Assembly (NCBI GenBank): GCA_964432835.1
Contig: CAYSPA010000048.1
Location: 1-8,607, forward strand
DNA: 8,607 nt
Direction of reading: 5' to 3'
Source: B18-G2 sp964432835
GTDB lineage: Archaea; Thermoplasmatota; E2; DHVEG-1; B18-G2
Made by a program: the position numbers and the translations under genes. Under the pieces are notes generated by a model, which worked only from the letters and a program-made list of their open reading frames with translations, ran no database searches and was not told the origin of the DNA. Below are positions 1 through 6,980 of the stretch, piece by piece. How positions within the stretch are numbered: position 1 is the first letter of the stretch; each line of letters starts with the position of its first letter.

Positions 1-13
1 TTCTATCTTTAAC

Positions 14-32
14 TATGCTACATAATAGCATA
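14..32. repeat. Short perfect inverted repeat (7-bp arms, 5-nt loop)
   Basis: TATGCTA (14-20) and TAGCATA (26-32) are exact reverse complements separated by CATAA. The repeat lies about 80 bp upstream of the DUF6485 start and about 50 bp upstream of its TATA-like box. No T-run follows on the plus strand, so a terminator is not supported. It could be a dimeric regulator site or chance in AT-rich DNA. Confidence 0.3.
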
Positions 33-116
33 ACAGCCATAAGGGGTATCTACAATTAACTTCGCAGTACCTTCAAACCAAATCTTTAAAAAAATATCGT
101 AATATATTTTTCTCAT
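18..116 (-). CDS. Possible 32-aa ORF or gene remnant antisense to the DUF6485 promoter
   Basis: Read on the minus strand, an ATG at 116-114 opens a frame of 32 codons ending with TAG at 20-18. The C-terminal half reads like ordinary protein, for example FEGTAKLIVDTPYGCYAIM, with charged, glycine and proline residues despite the AT-rich DNA. Its ATG and the ATG of the DUF6485 gene share the palindrome CATG (114-117), so the two starts overlap head to head. I see no TATA box or Shine-Dalgarno site for it. I do not recognise a family. It could be a microprotein, the start of a gene broken by a stop or frameshift (another minus frame is open from about 40 to the window edge), or a chance frame. 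Confidence 0.22.
   Translation of the reverse strand: MRKIYYDIFLKIWFEGTAKLIVDTPYGCYAIM
84..97 (+). promoter_or_regulatory. TATA-like box of the DUF6485 gene
   Basis: CTTTAAAAAAATAT is centred about 25 nt upstream of the ATG at 115. That is the archaeal box A spacing for a transcript starting at or near the start codon. No Shine-Dalgarno motif precedes the ATG, which fits a leaderless mRNA. Confidence 0.45.
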
Positions 117-312
117 GCGACGGACATGTGATATCGAGAAAAATCTCGAGAACTGCCCGTGCACATACGAACCCTGCGATAAGAAGGGAAAGTGCTGCGA
201 GTGTCTCAGATACCACCTATCGAGAAGAGAACTCCCCGCCTGCTGCTTCCCGAAAGAAGTTGAGAGAACCTATGATCGCTCTTTCGAAAAGTTCATAGAG
301 ACATACTCCTGA
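115..312 (+). CDS. Small cysteine-rich protein, DUF6485 type
   Basis: This 65-aa soluble protein has nine cysteines at positions 5, 14, 16, 21, 27, 28, 30, 43 and 44. The order CxC...C...CCxC followed by RYH, ELPACCFP and a TYDRS(F/I)EKFI tail matches, from memory, the small DUF6485 family of bacteria and archaea, at full length. Function is unknown. The cysteine density suggests metal or Fe-S binding, which is inference. No signal peptide or membrane segment is visible. The ATG at 115 fits the family N-terminus and the TATA-like box about 25 nt upstream, so translation is probably leaderless. Its last 20 nt overlap the 3' end of the convergent thiDN gene. Codons 7-12 contain a hairpin-capable palindrome (134-149). 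Confidence 0.8.
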   Translation: MRRTCDIEKNLENCPCTYEPCDKKGKCCECLRYHLSRRELPACCFPKEVERTYDRSFEKFIETYS

Positions 313-1609
313 GAACGGCCTCGACCTTTCTCACCACATCATCGGGGTCTCTTCCAAGTATTCTTATCATGGCCTCCTTTCCAATGCCTCCTCTATCATA
401 TATGATATCGGGTATCCCTCCGGTCTTTTCTATAGCCACTCTTGTTCCCCATTCCATGGTCGAGACATTCTCCGGCTCCTTCCCTCTATCGAAATTCGCG
501 ACCGTGAAATTCAATTTTTCGGAGTGCGAAATGAAGTTTTCAGAATATCTCAGATTAACCGCGCTCCTGATTTTCTTATCAAATTTCATCGCAGTGAGTA
601 TAACTCTGGATATATGCGTCGAGGATGCAAAATCGAGCCTGCCAAGCTGTCTGCTTCTATCTATTCTTTTCACAAGAGCACATACATCGTCTCTACCTTC
701 AGCATCGCTCAGGGCATATCCGAAATTTATACCCACTTCCGGAATAAGGTGATCTGGTATTATCTTCACAAAGCGTTTGACTCCTCTGTTGAGAGATAAC
801 CACACATCGAATCTCTCTCCCGCAGTATTCTTCGGTGGAATATCTACCTCTTCTGGCATTCCCAACAGCCGACTCTCAAAGTTTTCCAGTTTGTAAGAAT
901 TGAGCATCATGCTCCATAAAATTCTCTTCGCCTCAGCTATAGATGTTTTCAATCCTCTACCCCTTGAAAGATTTGCAACTATTAGAGAAGAGAATGTACA
1001 CCCCGTGCCATGAAACCTGCCATCAATCCTTGGAAGAGTAAAATTATAGAATTTTTTACCATCAAACAGAACATCCGTAGATTCTTTCCCCTCCGCATCC
1101 CCTCCCTTGACAAGCACATTTTCAGCACCCATATCAATTATATTTCGCGCCGCCTGGCGGATGTCCTTGATTCCGGTTAGCTGGTACAGCTCATACATGT
1201 TCGGTGTTAGAAGATATGTTATCGGCACAATCTTTCTTCTGTACACATCTATATATCCGTCCTCGCACAATTGCGTACCATCGGATGCTTTGAAAACAGG
1301 GTCCGCGATCAGCTTTATCTCTCTATCCTCAAGTAGTGCAGAGATACAGCGAAGTAACTCTCTGCTGTAAATCATACCAAGTTTACAGTATTTGGGTTCG
1401 TATCTGTCCAACGCTTCTTCTATCTGATGGCAGAGCTTTTCAACATTGAGGGGTTCGATCGAGATCACCCTATCCGGAGTTTGGGAAGTTAAACATGTTA
1501 TGATAAAATGACCCCTCGCTCCCGACAAAGAGAGGGCTTTCATATCTGCAAGTATTCCCGCTCCACCCGTTGGGTCATAGCCAGCTATTACCAGTGCATA
1601 TCCCCTCAT
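293..1609 (-). CDS. thiDN: Bifunctional HMP/HMP-P kinase - thiamine-phosphate synthase (ThiD-ThiN fusion)
   Basis: This 438-aa archaeal fusion phosphorylates hydroxymethylpyrimidine (phosphate) to HMP-PP (ThiD), then joins it to thiazole phosphate to give thiamine phosphate (ThiN, the archaeal analogue of ThiE). The ThiD part (about 1-260) shows the ribokinase-fold signature IAGYDPTGGAGILAD (8-22), TPNMYE (135-140), VLVKGG with K168, and the anion-hole motif HGTGC with C204. The ThiN part (about 268-438) shows LIPEVGINFGYAL (288-300), an Arg near 315, SSTHISR with H332, FDKKIRSAVNLRYS (343-356), and FDRGKEP (373-379). Because ThiN-type Arg and His residues are kept and a complete kinase is attached, an enzyme is more likely than a ThiN-domain regulator. 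The ATG at 1609 has no Shine-Dalgarno site, but a TATA-like box lies about 30 nt upstream. The 3' end overlaps the DUF6485 gene by 20 nt. Confidence 0.95.
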   Translation of the reverse strand: MRGYALVIAGYDPTGGAGILADMKALSLSGARGHFIITCLTSQTPDRVISIEPLNVEKLCHQIEEALDRYEPKYCKLGMIYSRELLRCISALLEDREIKLIADPVFKASDGTQLCEDGYIDVYRRKIVPITYLLTPNMYELYQLTGIKDIRQAARNIIDMGAENVLVKGGDAEGKESTDVLFDGKKFYNFTLPRIDGRFHGTGCTFSSLIVANLSRGRGLKTSIAEAKRILWSMMLNSYKLENFESRLLGMPEEVDIPPKNTAGERFDVWLSLNRGVKRFVKIIPDHLIPEVGINFGYALSDAEGRDDVCALVKRIDRSRQLGRLDFASSTHISRVILTAMKFDKKIRSAVNLRYSENFISHSEKLNFTVANFDRGKEPENVSTMEWGTRVAIEKTGGIPDIIYDRGGIGKEAMIRILGRDPDDVVRKVEAVLRSMSL

Positions 1610-1634
1610 TCATTGACGACATCTCTTTCGTTAG

Positions 1635-1644
1635 ATTTATATGC
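1635..1644. promoter_or_regulatory. Shared bidirectional TATA-like box between thiDN and iorA
   Basis: ATTTATATGC on the plus strand reads GCATATAAAT on the minus strand, so one element resembles archaeal box A in both directions. It is the only good candidate in the 76-bp space. On the minus strand its centre is about 30 nt from the thiDN ATG, giving an almost leaderless mRNA. On the plus strand it is about 46 nt from the iorA ATG, giving a leader of roughly 20 nt that would include the GGTG ribosome-binding site at 1677-1680. Confidence 0.5.
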
Positions 1645-1676
1645 TTTCCCCGATTTTTCGAACTTGATTTCTGGAC

Positions 1677-1680
1677 GGTG
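1677..1680 (+). promoter_or_regulatory. Ribosome-binding site of iorA
   Basis: GGTG matches the core of the archaeal anti-Shine-Dalgarno complement GGAGGTGATC and ends 5 nt before the ATG at 1686. It supports that start. Confidence 0.5.
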
Positions 1681-1685
1681 TAAAG

Positions 1686-3557
1686 ATGGAAATTATAGAA
1701 GCGAGACCTGGGGACACCATTTTACTGCTCGGGAACGAGGCCATAACCAGAGGGGCGCTGGAGGAAGGCGTTGATATTGCCACAACATATCCGGGAACGC
1801 CATCCTCGGAGATAGCGGATACCTTCTCTAAAATAGCAAAGTATCTGAAGAGTAAGGGAAAGGAGGTACCTTTTTATTTCGAATATTCAACCAATGAAAA
1901 GGTTGCTCTCGAGGTTGCTGCCGCTGCATCATTGTCCGGACTGAGGTCTCTCACGTGCATGAAACACGTTGGGTTGAATGTGGCGAGCGACACTTTCATG
2001 ACATACATGTATGTGGGATGCAAGGGGGGTCACATTATAGTCACAGCCGATGACCCTTTCTGTCATTCGTCCCAGAATGAGCAGGATAACAGATATTATG
2101 CTCTTTTTGGAAACGCCCCCATGCTCGAACCCTACAACCCTCAGGAAGCAAAGGATATGACGAAGGAGACTTTCAGGATATCGGAATCCTTGGAATTGCC
2201 CGTAATACTGAGAACCACCACAAGGGTCAGTCATACGAGAGGTCCCGTCAAGATAGATGCATGCAAGGAATCCAAAAAGAAGGGGTACTTTGAAAAAAAT
2301 GAAATGATGGTGACCGTTCCGTCTGTGGCAAGAGCCAGACATCCCGTCTTGCTGGAAAAAATGGAGAAAGCGGAAGAGTTATCCGAGAAATCACAATTTA
2401 ACACGGTAATAGAGCGCGGTGGAGGCATCGGAATAGTAGCTTCCGGAATCTCGGTTGGCTACGCGATGGACGCTCTGGACATCATGAAAATTGATGCAGA
2501 TATTCTGAAACTGGGATTCACAAATCCTCTTCCGAGAGAGAAATGTCGTAAGTTTATGGAGGAGCACGGTAAGATTATTGTTCTGGAGGAGCTCGAGCCC
2601 ATACTTGAAGAGAGATTGAAATCCTTAGCGTTCGATGCAGGTATAGATGTAAAAATATACGGAAAGGGAAGCGGGCACTTTTCCAGATTATACGAGTACG
2701 ATATTGATATAGTTGTATCTGGAATATCAAAAATTCTGGAAGTGAAAAATCCGATTCCCGACGGAGGGAAAACCGATTTAAAATTACCGAGCAGACCTCC
2801 GGTTATGTGTCCCGGTTGCCCACACAGAGCGAGCTATTATGCCGTCAAAAAGGTTGCCCCGAAAGAAACTATATATCCCACGGATATTGGATGTTACACC
2901 CTGGGCAGATATCCCCCTCTGAAAGTGGCCGATGTTCTGCTGTGTATGGGTTCCAATGCGGGGATGGCATGTGGGTTTGCAAAATCCACAGACCAGAAGA
3001 TCATCTCCTTTATGGGGGATTCGACCTTCTTCCACGCTGGATTACCAGCGATAGTCGACGCGGTTCATCATAACCATGACTGTGTTATAACCGTGCTTGA
3101 TAACAGAACCACCGCCATGACGGGTCATCAACCGCATCCGGGTTCAAAGATAACCGGTATGGGGGATGAAGCCATTGCGCTTGACATAGAGAAGGTCGTC
3201 AGAGGATTGGGAGTAAAACACGTTGAGGTTGTGGATCCAACCAACATAGAAGAGACGGCCAAGGCTTTCGAAAGGGCTTTGAATTTCAAGGGCCCCTCCG
3301 TGGTAATATGCAAACATCCATGCATCTTACTGGAGGTCAGAGATAAAAGAAAAAGGGGAGAAAAAATACCCATCTACCAGGTCAATCAGGAGAAATGTAA
3401 GCATTGTAACATATGTATAATGAAATTCGGATGTCCCGCTTTCTATTTTGACGAGGAAAAGAACGTCAGAATAAACGAAGAGATATGCAATGGATGTGGG
3501 GTTTGTGCACAGGTTTGTCCATTTGGTGCGATAGAAAAGGCTGGTGAGAAAAGATGA
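1686..3557 (+). CDS. iorA: Indolepyruvate:ferredoxin oxidoreductase, alpha subunit
   Basis: This is the 623-aa catalytic subunit of IorAB. It oxidatively decarboxylates aryl pyruvates from Trp, Phe and Tyr transamination to aryl-acetyl-CoA and reduces ferredoxin in the cytoplasm. The N-terminal pyrimidine-binding domain starts with LLGNEAITRGALEEGVD and TYPGTPSSEIADTF. The thiamine-diphosphate domain begins at CPGCPHRASYY (from residue 375) and carries DIGCYTLG, then GDSTFFHAG about residue 443 with a DN about 27 residues later, the usual Mg-TPP motif. The C-terminus is a two-cluster ferredoxin domain: CxxCxxCx5CP (from about 571) and CxxCxxCx3CP (from about 602). Length and domain order match the family. 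The gene ends in an ATGA overlap with iorB. The divergent neighbour thiDN makes the precursor of its cofactor. Confidence 0.96.
   Translation: MEIIEARPGDTILLLGNEAITRGALEEGVDIATTYPGTPSSEIADTFSKIAKYLKSKGKEVPFYFEYSTNEKVALEVAAAASLSGLRSLTCMKHVGLNVASDTFMTYMYVGCKGGHIIVTADDPFCHSSQNEQDNRYYALFGNAPMLEPYNPQEAKDMTKETFRISESLELPVILRTTTRVSHTRGPVKIDACKESKKKGYFEKNEMMVTVPSVARARHPVLLEKMEKAEELSEKSQFNTVIERGGGIGIVASGISVGYAMDALDIMKIDADILKLGFTNPLPREKCRKFMEEHGKIIVLEELEPILEERLKSLAFDAGIDVKIYGKGSGHFSRLYEYDIDIVVSGISKILEVKNPIPDGGKTDLKLPSRPPVMCPGCPHRASYYAVKKVAPKETIYPTDIGCYTLGRYPPLKVADVLLCMGSNAGMACGFAKSTDQKIISFMGDSTFFHAGLPAIVDAVHHNHDCVITVLDNRTTAMTGHQPHPGSKITGMGDEAIALDIEKVVRGLGVKHVEVVDPTNIEETAKAFERALNFKGPSVVICKHPCILLEVRDKRKRGEKIPIYQVNQEKCKHCNICIMKFGCPAFYFDEEKNVRINEEICNGCGVCAQVCPFGAIEKAGEKR
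3543..3547 (+). promoter_or_regulatory. Ribosome-binding site of iorB inside the end of iorA
   Basis: GGTGA lies 6 nt before the iorB ATG at 3554, within the last codons of iorA. It fixes the iorB start and supports translation coupled to iorA through the ATGA overlap. Confidence 0.55.
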
Positions 3558-4168
3558 AAATAGAAATCATTCTGACGGGTGTCGGAGGGCAGGGAATTCT
3601 TACGATGGCTTCACTTCTCGGTAGAGCCGCTGTAAAAACCGGTTTGAATGTCCTCGTATCTGAAGTTCATGGTATGGCGCAGAGGGGTGGCATAGTCAAA
3701 TGCGATGTAAGGATGGGTGATATCAACTCTCCCCTTGTAGCCAGAGGCTCCGCCGATGTAATCGTCAGCACCGAGCCGGTGGAAGCCCTGAGACAGATAG
3801 ACAAAGCGAGTGGAAAGACCATCGTTGTAACCGATGTAAACCCAGTTGTTCCCCCCTCTGTTATATTTGAAGGTATAGAGTATCCATCCGTTAAAAAGAT
3901 ACTCGATGAGGTGGAAAGGAACTGTAAAGAGGTGTACGCAATCGATGCGAACTCCCTCGCCATAAAAGCTGGTGACATCATATCAAAGAATATAGTGATG
4001 CTCGGGGCACTATCCGCTCTGGACATACTTCCTTTTTCTCATGAGATGTTACTGAAAATCATCGAGGAGAAACTTCCAAACAAAGACATAAACGGTAAAG
4101 CTTTTAACCTCGGAAGAGAAGAAATATTGAAATTGAAAGATGAAAAAAAGCAAAGCGTTCTGCGTTAA
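3554..4168 (+). CDS. iorB: Indolepyruvate:ferredoxin oxidoreductase, beta subunit
   Basis: This 204-aa partner of IorA belongs to the gamma-type domain family of pyruvate/2-oxoacid:ferredoxin oxidoreductases. The N-terminal GVGGQGILTMASLLGRAA (residues about 9-26) and SEVHGMAQRGG (about 36-46) are hallmarks of the family, and the length is typical. No iron-sulfur motif or membrane segment is present, as expected, since the clusters are in IorA. The ATG overlaps the iorA stop (ATGA, 3554-3557) and has its own GGTGA site. The last 29 nt overlap the start of nmd3 in another frame, so the three genes probably share one transcript. Confidence 0.95.
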   Translation: MKIEIILTGVGGQGILTMASLLGRAAVKTGLNVLVSEVHGMAQRGGIVKCDVRMGDINSPLVARGSADVIVSTEPVEALRQIDKASGKTIVVTDVNPVVPPSVIFEGIEYPSVKKILDEVERNCKEVYAIDANSLAIKAGDIISKNIVMLGALSALDILPFSHEMLLKIIEEKLPNKDINGKAFNLGREEILKLKDEKKQSVLR

Positions 4169-5189
4169 TTGCGGAAGAAAAACAGACAAGCTGATAGATG
4201 GGCTATGCGCAAAGTGCTACTCTGAGAAAGGAGGACTTTCTCATATCGATGGCAGGTTGAGAATGGAGATGTGTCCGGTTTGTGGTTCTATCAAGCATAG
4301 GGGTAAATGGATAGAGGAAGACTTATATGAAGGGATGAGACGATTAATAATTGAAAGTACGTTCTTTTCCCCAGATATAACATGGAAAAGGGTTGATGTT
4401 GATTTCCGCAGGAAGGGAAAAACTCTCTATGATGCTGCCATCAAAATAGAGGGTGAAATAGATGGAAACGAGGTTGAAGAAAATCTCTACACAGAGATTC
4501 TGGTTGAGAAAACAGTATGTCCAAGATGTTCGAGAAAAGCCGGAAAGTATTATGAGGCGATTATCCAGATAAGGACAGATGAAAGAGGTTTCGACGAGGG
4601 AGAAATGGAGTCCATAGAAAGGTATCTCACAGAAAGCGTGAACAGGCTCGGAAAGGAAGGGAGAGACGTTTTTATAGCCGACAGGAAGGAGACGAGAGGA
4701 GGGGTTGATTTCTATATAAGTGATAAGAGGGTCGCTCGTTCCCTGGTGCACCAGATGAGAGAGAAGTTTGGTGGGGAGATTAAATCTTCTGCAAAACTGT
4801 TTGGCATGAAAGATGGCGTAAAACGGTACAGAATGACTTATCTGCTGAGGTTGCACAAATACAGGAAGGATGACATTGTGGTCAAGGATGAAAAGATATT
4901 CTACATAAAATGGTTTTCATCCAGCGGTGTAAAGGCTGTGGATTTGAAAAACTGGAAAGAGTACAGTTTCCGGCATAAGGAGATTGTGGATTTTGATGTT
5001 CTGAGAAAAGAGGATTTTGTGAGGGAAGCTGTAGTTGTCAGTAAAAGGGGGAGGGAGGTGCAGATACTTGACCCGGATACCTACAAAACTGTAGATACAG
5101 TTATACCCATGGAGATAGAACTTGACAAGACTGTAAAAATCGTGAAATACAGGGATGAAATCTTTCTGATACCGCCCTCGATCGAATGA
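4140..5189 (+). CDS. nmd3: NMD3-family ribosome biogenesis protein
   Basis: This is a 349-aa protein of the NMD3 family. In eukaryotes NMD3 is the nuclear export adaptor of the 60S subunit; the archaeal form is presumed to act on the large ribosomal subunit and is less studied. The N-terminus has eight zinc-ligand cysteines in CxxC pairs: C8/C11, C23/C26, C45/C48 and C127/C130, the last in VCPRCSRKAGKYYEA. This is the conserved NMD3 head. The C-terminal third, including EVQILDPDTYKTVDT, fits the OB/SH3-like part of the family. The ATG at 4140 is the only ATG before C8 and is needed to keep the first zinc pair. No Shine-Dalgarno site precedes it at normal distance. The start lies 29 nt inside iorB, suggesting coupled translation. 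The stop is 19 bp from the convergent gatD stop. Confidence 0.92.
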   Translation: MKKSKAFCVNCGRKTDKLIDGLCAKCYSEKGGLSHIDGRLRMEMCPVCGSIKHRGKWIEEDLYEGMRRLIIESTFFSPDITWKRVDVDFRRKGKTLYDAAIKIEGEIDGNEVEENLYTEILVEKTVCPRCSRKAGKYYEAIIQIRTDERGFDEGEMESIERYLTESVNRLGKEGRDVFIADRKETRGGVDFYISDKRVARSLVHQMREKFGGEIKSSAKLFGMKDGVKRYRMTYLLRLHKYRKDDIVVKDEKIFYIKWFSSSGVKAVDLKNWKEYSFRHKEIVDFDVLRKEDFVREAVVVSKRGREVQILDPDTYKTVDTVIPMEIELDKTVKIVKYRDEIFLIPPSIE

Positions 5190-5208
5190 AATAGGACCCA
5201 TTATGAGA

Positions 5209-6483
5209 TTAATAGAGGGTTCTATCGCTCATCTCACCAGCTATATTTGTTAACATCAGTTTTTTTATTTCCTCTCTATCCTTTGCATGAGCCAGTGCCC
5301 ACATCAATTTTACATAAGCCACCTCGGGCAACATATCTTCAGCTGGAATAACACCTATTTTCAAAAGATCTCTCCCCGTAGAATACACATTGAGATTGAC
5401 TCTACCATACAGACACTGCGATGTCATAACAATGGTTGATCCATTTTCCGCGAGCTCCTTCAGTCGCGAGAGGATATGTTTGGATACATGTCCGAGCCCC
5501 GTTCCCATTATGACTATTCCCCTCTTTTCCGGAATGTCCTCGGCTCTCATACCGGGATAGAAATATACCAGTGCAACATCATCACACATCTTGTCATCAA
5601 CCTCGACATCTCCACTTTCTGCTTTTCTGTACTCATTCTCTATCGTTATCGCGCCGTTTTCTATTTTCCCTATGGGTTCGGAATTTATACTCTTGAAGGC
5701 ATCCCTCCTAGATGTGTGCATCTTTCGGACTCTGACTCCTCTGTGTATCAGAGAGTATGTATCCGAACTCTCCCCATGCATGACCACAACCACTTCGCCA
5801 ATATCAGATTTAGATGCCACTAGAGATGCGTGGTGCAGATTCTGATAGCCATCTGAAGACGGTCTATCACTCGACCTTTGTGCACCCACCAGAACGACGG
5901 GTCCGGGTAGTCTTTTAAGCATGAACGATAGCGCCGCCGCCGTATAACTCATCGTATCGGTTCCATGAGGAATGATAACCCCTCTTACACCTTCTCTATT
6001 GAATTCATTCGCTATTTCTCTAGCTAGAATTTTCCAGTTTTCGACACCTATATTCTCGCTCAGCAACTGGAAGAGAATCCTCGCCCTTATGTTGCATATC
6101 TCGAATATCTCCGGAACGGAATAAGCCAAGTCCTCAGCTGAGTATGCGGGATGAACCGCTCCCGTCCTATAATCCACGTAACTCGCTATTGTACCACCTG
6201 TACCAAGGATAGAAATTGTCGGCTTGCTGGGGTCAAATGGTATCTCCTTCTCGATAATCCTTTTTGAAATTTTCCCCTTTTCGATAATCTCAATTTCCGT
6301 ATCGTCGCTTACTTCCACACCTATGTTATACCCATTTCTGAGTTTTATAACAACAATATCATCATCGCTGAAATCGTGGGATGGCATGAGAACGCCAACA
6401 AGTTCTTCTCCGTCTCTTTCTATTCTTACCACATCACCGGGCTTTGCCCCAAGGCGTGAAAGAATTTTATCCCTTATACCCAT
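5209..6483 (-). CDS. gatD: Glutamyl-tRNA(Gln) amidotransferase subunit D
   Basis: GatD is the archaeal asparaginase-like subunit that releases ammonia from an amide donor for GatE, which converts Glu-tRNA(Gln) to Gln-tRNA(Gln). The 424-aa length is normal. The N-terminal 70 residues (GAKPGDVVRIERDGEELVG...) are the small beta domain that separates GatD from plain L-asparaginases. The amidase domain has ILGTGGTIAS with catalytic T98, PHGTDTMSY with T175-D176, GAQRSSDRPSSDG (200-212), and a lysine at RVRKMHTS (K254), the expected active-site set. The partner gatE is not in this window. The ATG at 6483 is only 8 bp from the assembly gap, so the promoter is missing. No Shine-Dalgarno site is seen in those 8 bp, and a start further upstream cannot be excluded, although the N-terminus looks complete. 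Confidence 0.95.
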   Translation of the reverse strand: MGIRDKILSRLGAKPGDVVRIERDGEELVGVLMPSHDFSDDDIVVIKLRNGYNIGVEVSDDTEIEIIEKGKISKRIIEKEIPFDPSKPTISILGTGGTIASYVDYRTGAVHPAYSAEDLAYSVPEIFEICNIRARILFQLLSENIGVENWKILAREIANEFNREGVRGVIIPHGTDTMSYTAAALSFMLKRLPGPVVLVGAQRSSDRPSSDGYQNLHHASLVASKSDIGEVVVVMHGESSDTYSLIHRGVRVRKMHTSRRDAFKSINSEPIGKIENGAITIENEYRKAESGDVEVDDKMCDDVALVYFYPGMRAEDIPEKRGIVIMGTGLGHVSKHILSRLKELAENGSTIVMTSQCLYGRVNLNVYSTGRDLLKIGVIPAEDMLPEVAYVKLMWALAHAKDREEIKKLMLTNIAGEMSDRTLY

Positions 6484-6491
6484 CGTAAGGT

Positions 6492-6591
6492 NNNNNNNNN
6501 NNNNNNNNNNNNNNNNNNNNNNNNNNNNNNNNNNNNNNNNNNNNNNNNNNNNNNNNNNNNNNNNNNNNNNNNNNNNNNNNNNNNNNNNNNN
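6492..6591. other. Assembly gap, 100 N
   Basis: There are exactly 100 undetermined bases, the conventional placeholder for a scaffold join of unknown size. The true gap must hold at least the gatD promoter region and the 5' end of the downstream membrane-protein gene. Order and orientation across it rest on the assembler. Confidence 0.97.
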
Positions 6592-6894
6592 CTGCTATTG
6601 GAGAAAAAGAGCAATTTCGTAAGATTTCATGCAATGCAATCCATATTAACGTTTCTGCCTCTCAGCGTTCTCGCCTGGCTCCTCGGATGGATAGGTGCAC
6701 CAAAGGTTACCTACGGTAGTTACTATGGGTACAGCGTACCAACGGTGAATCCCGGTATTCCTGTCTTGATATACCTCTCGTGGATAATCTGGGCAATATC
6801 CTTCGTACTGTGGATAGTTCTGATGATAAAAGCATACCAGGGAGAAAAGTTCAAACTGCCCGTCGTCGGAGATATAGCAGAGAAGCACGCATAA
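6592..6894 (+). CDS. DUF4870/Tic20-like membrane protein, 5' end lost in gap
   Basis: The first sequenced codons after the gap already read in frame as LLLEKKSNFVRFHAMQS, the family's internal motif (end of a membrane segment, then a K..FVRFHA(M)QS loop). The TTG at 6598 is therefore not the real start; roughly 20-40 N-terminal residues with the first membrane helix are missing. The 100 visible residues hold two hydrophobic stretches, about 18-36 and 57-82 of the visible part, joined by a Gly/Tyr/Pro-rich loop. They end with the typical short tail FKLPVVGDIAEKHA. The protein is a small integral membrane protein of unknown function; some archaeal members are annotated as Tic20-like import components, but transport is not shown. 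The TAA at 6892 is followed by a T-rich terminator. Confidence 0.82.
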   Translation: MLLEKKSNFVRFHAMQSILTFLPLSVLAWLLGWIGAPKVTYGSYYGYSVPTVNPGIPVLIYLSWIIWAISFVLWIVLMIKAYQGEKFKLPVVGDIAEKHA

Positions 6895-6900
6895 AAGAAT

Positions 6901-6921
6901 CTCTTCTCTTTTTCTATTTTT
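6901..6921 (+). terminator. T-rich archaeal terminator after the membrane-protein gene
   Basis: A pyrimidine tract with runs of five T (ending at 6913 and 6921) begins 7 nt after the stop codon. Archaeal RNA polymerase commonly terminates at such T-tracts without a hairpin. The short palindrome AATTGCAATT (6922-6931) follows directly. Confidence 0.5.
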
Positions 6922-6947
6922 AATTGCAATTGATGAATGGTTGTTAA

Positions 6948-6957
6948 CTATTTTAAC
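6948..6957 (+). promoter_or_regulatory. TATA-like box of truA
   Basis: CTATTTTAAC is centred about 28 nt before the truA ATG at 6981, the spacing expected for a leaderless transcript. No Shine-Dalgarno motif precedes the ATG. The box lies in the right half of a small inverted repeat (GTTAA 6943-6947, TTAAC 6953-6957). Confidence 0.4.
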
Positions 6958-6980
6958 GGCCTTCCCCTTTTTAAACTTCA

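Noticed and set aside
134..149. Hairpin-capable palindrome TCGAGA-AAAA-TCTCGA as a regulatory structure
   Set aside because: It lies inside codons 7-12 of the DUF6485 gene, has only a 6-bp stem, and nothing else supports a role.
293..1609. ThiN domain as part of a ThiR-like transcription regulator
   Set aside because: There is no helix-turn-helix; the partner domain is a complete ThiD kinase and the ThiN Arg/His candidates are present.
5209..6483. Plain L-asparaginase
   Set aside because: The extra N-terminal beta domain and overall length fit GatD rather than type I or II asparaginase.
6598..6600. TTG as the start codon of the membrane-protein gene
   Set aside because: The two codons before it are in frame and fit the family motif, and the first helix would be missing; the gene is truncated by the gap.
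6932..6939. TGATGA resembling the C box of a C/D guide RNA in the gap between the membrane-protein gene and truA
   Set aside because: No CTGA D box or D'/C' pair follows at the right distance, and a C/D RNA would run into truA.
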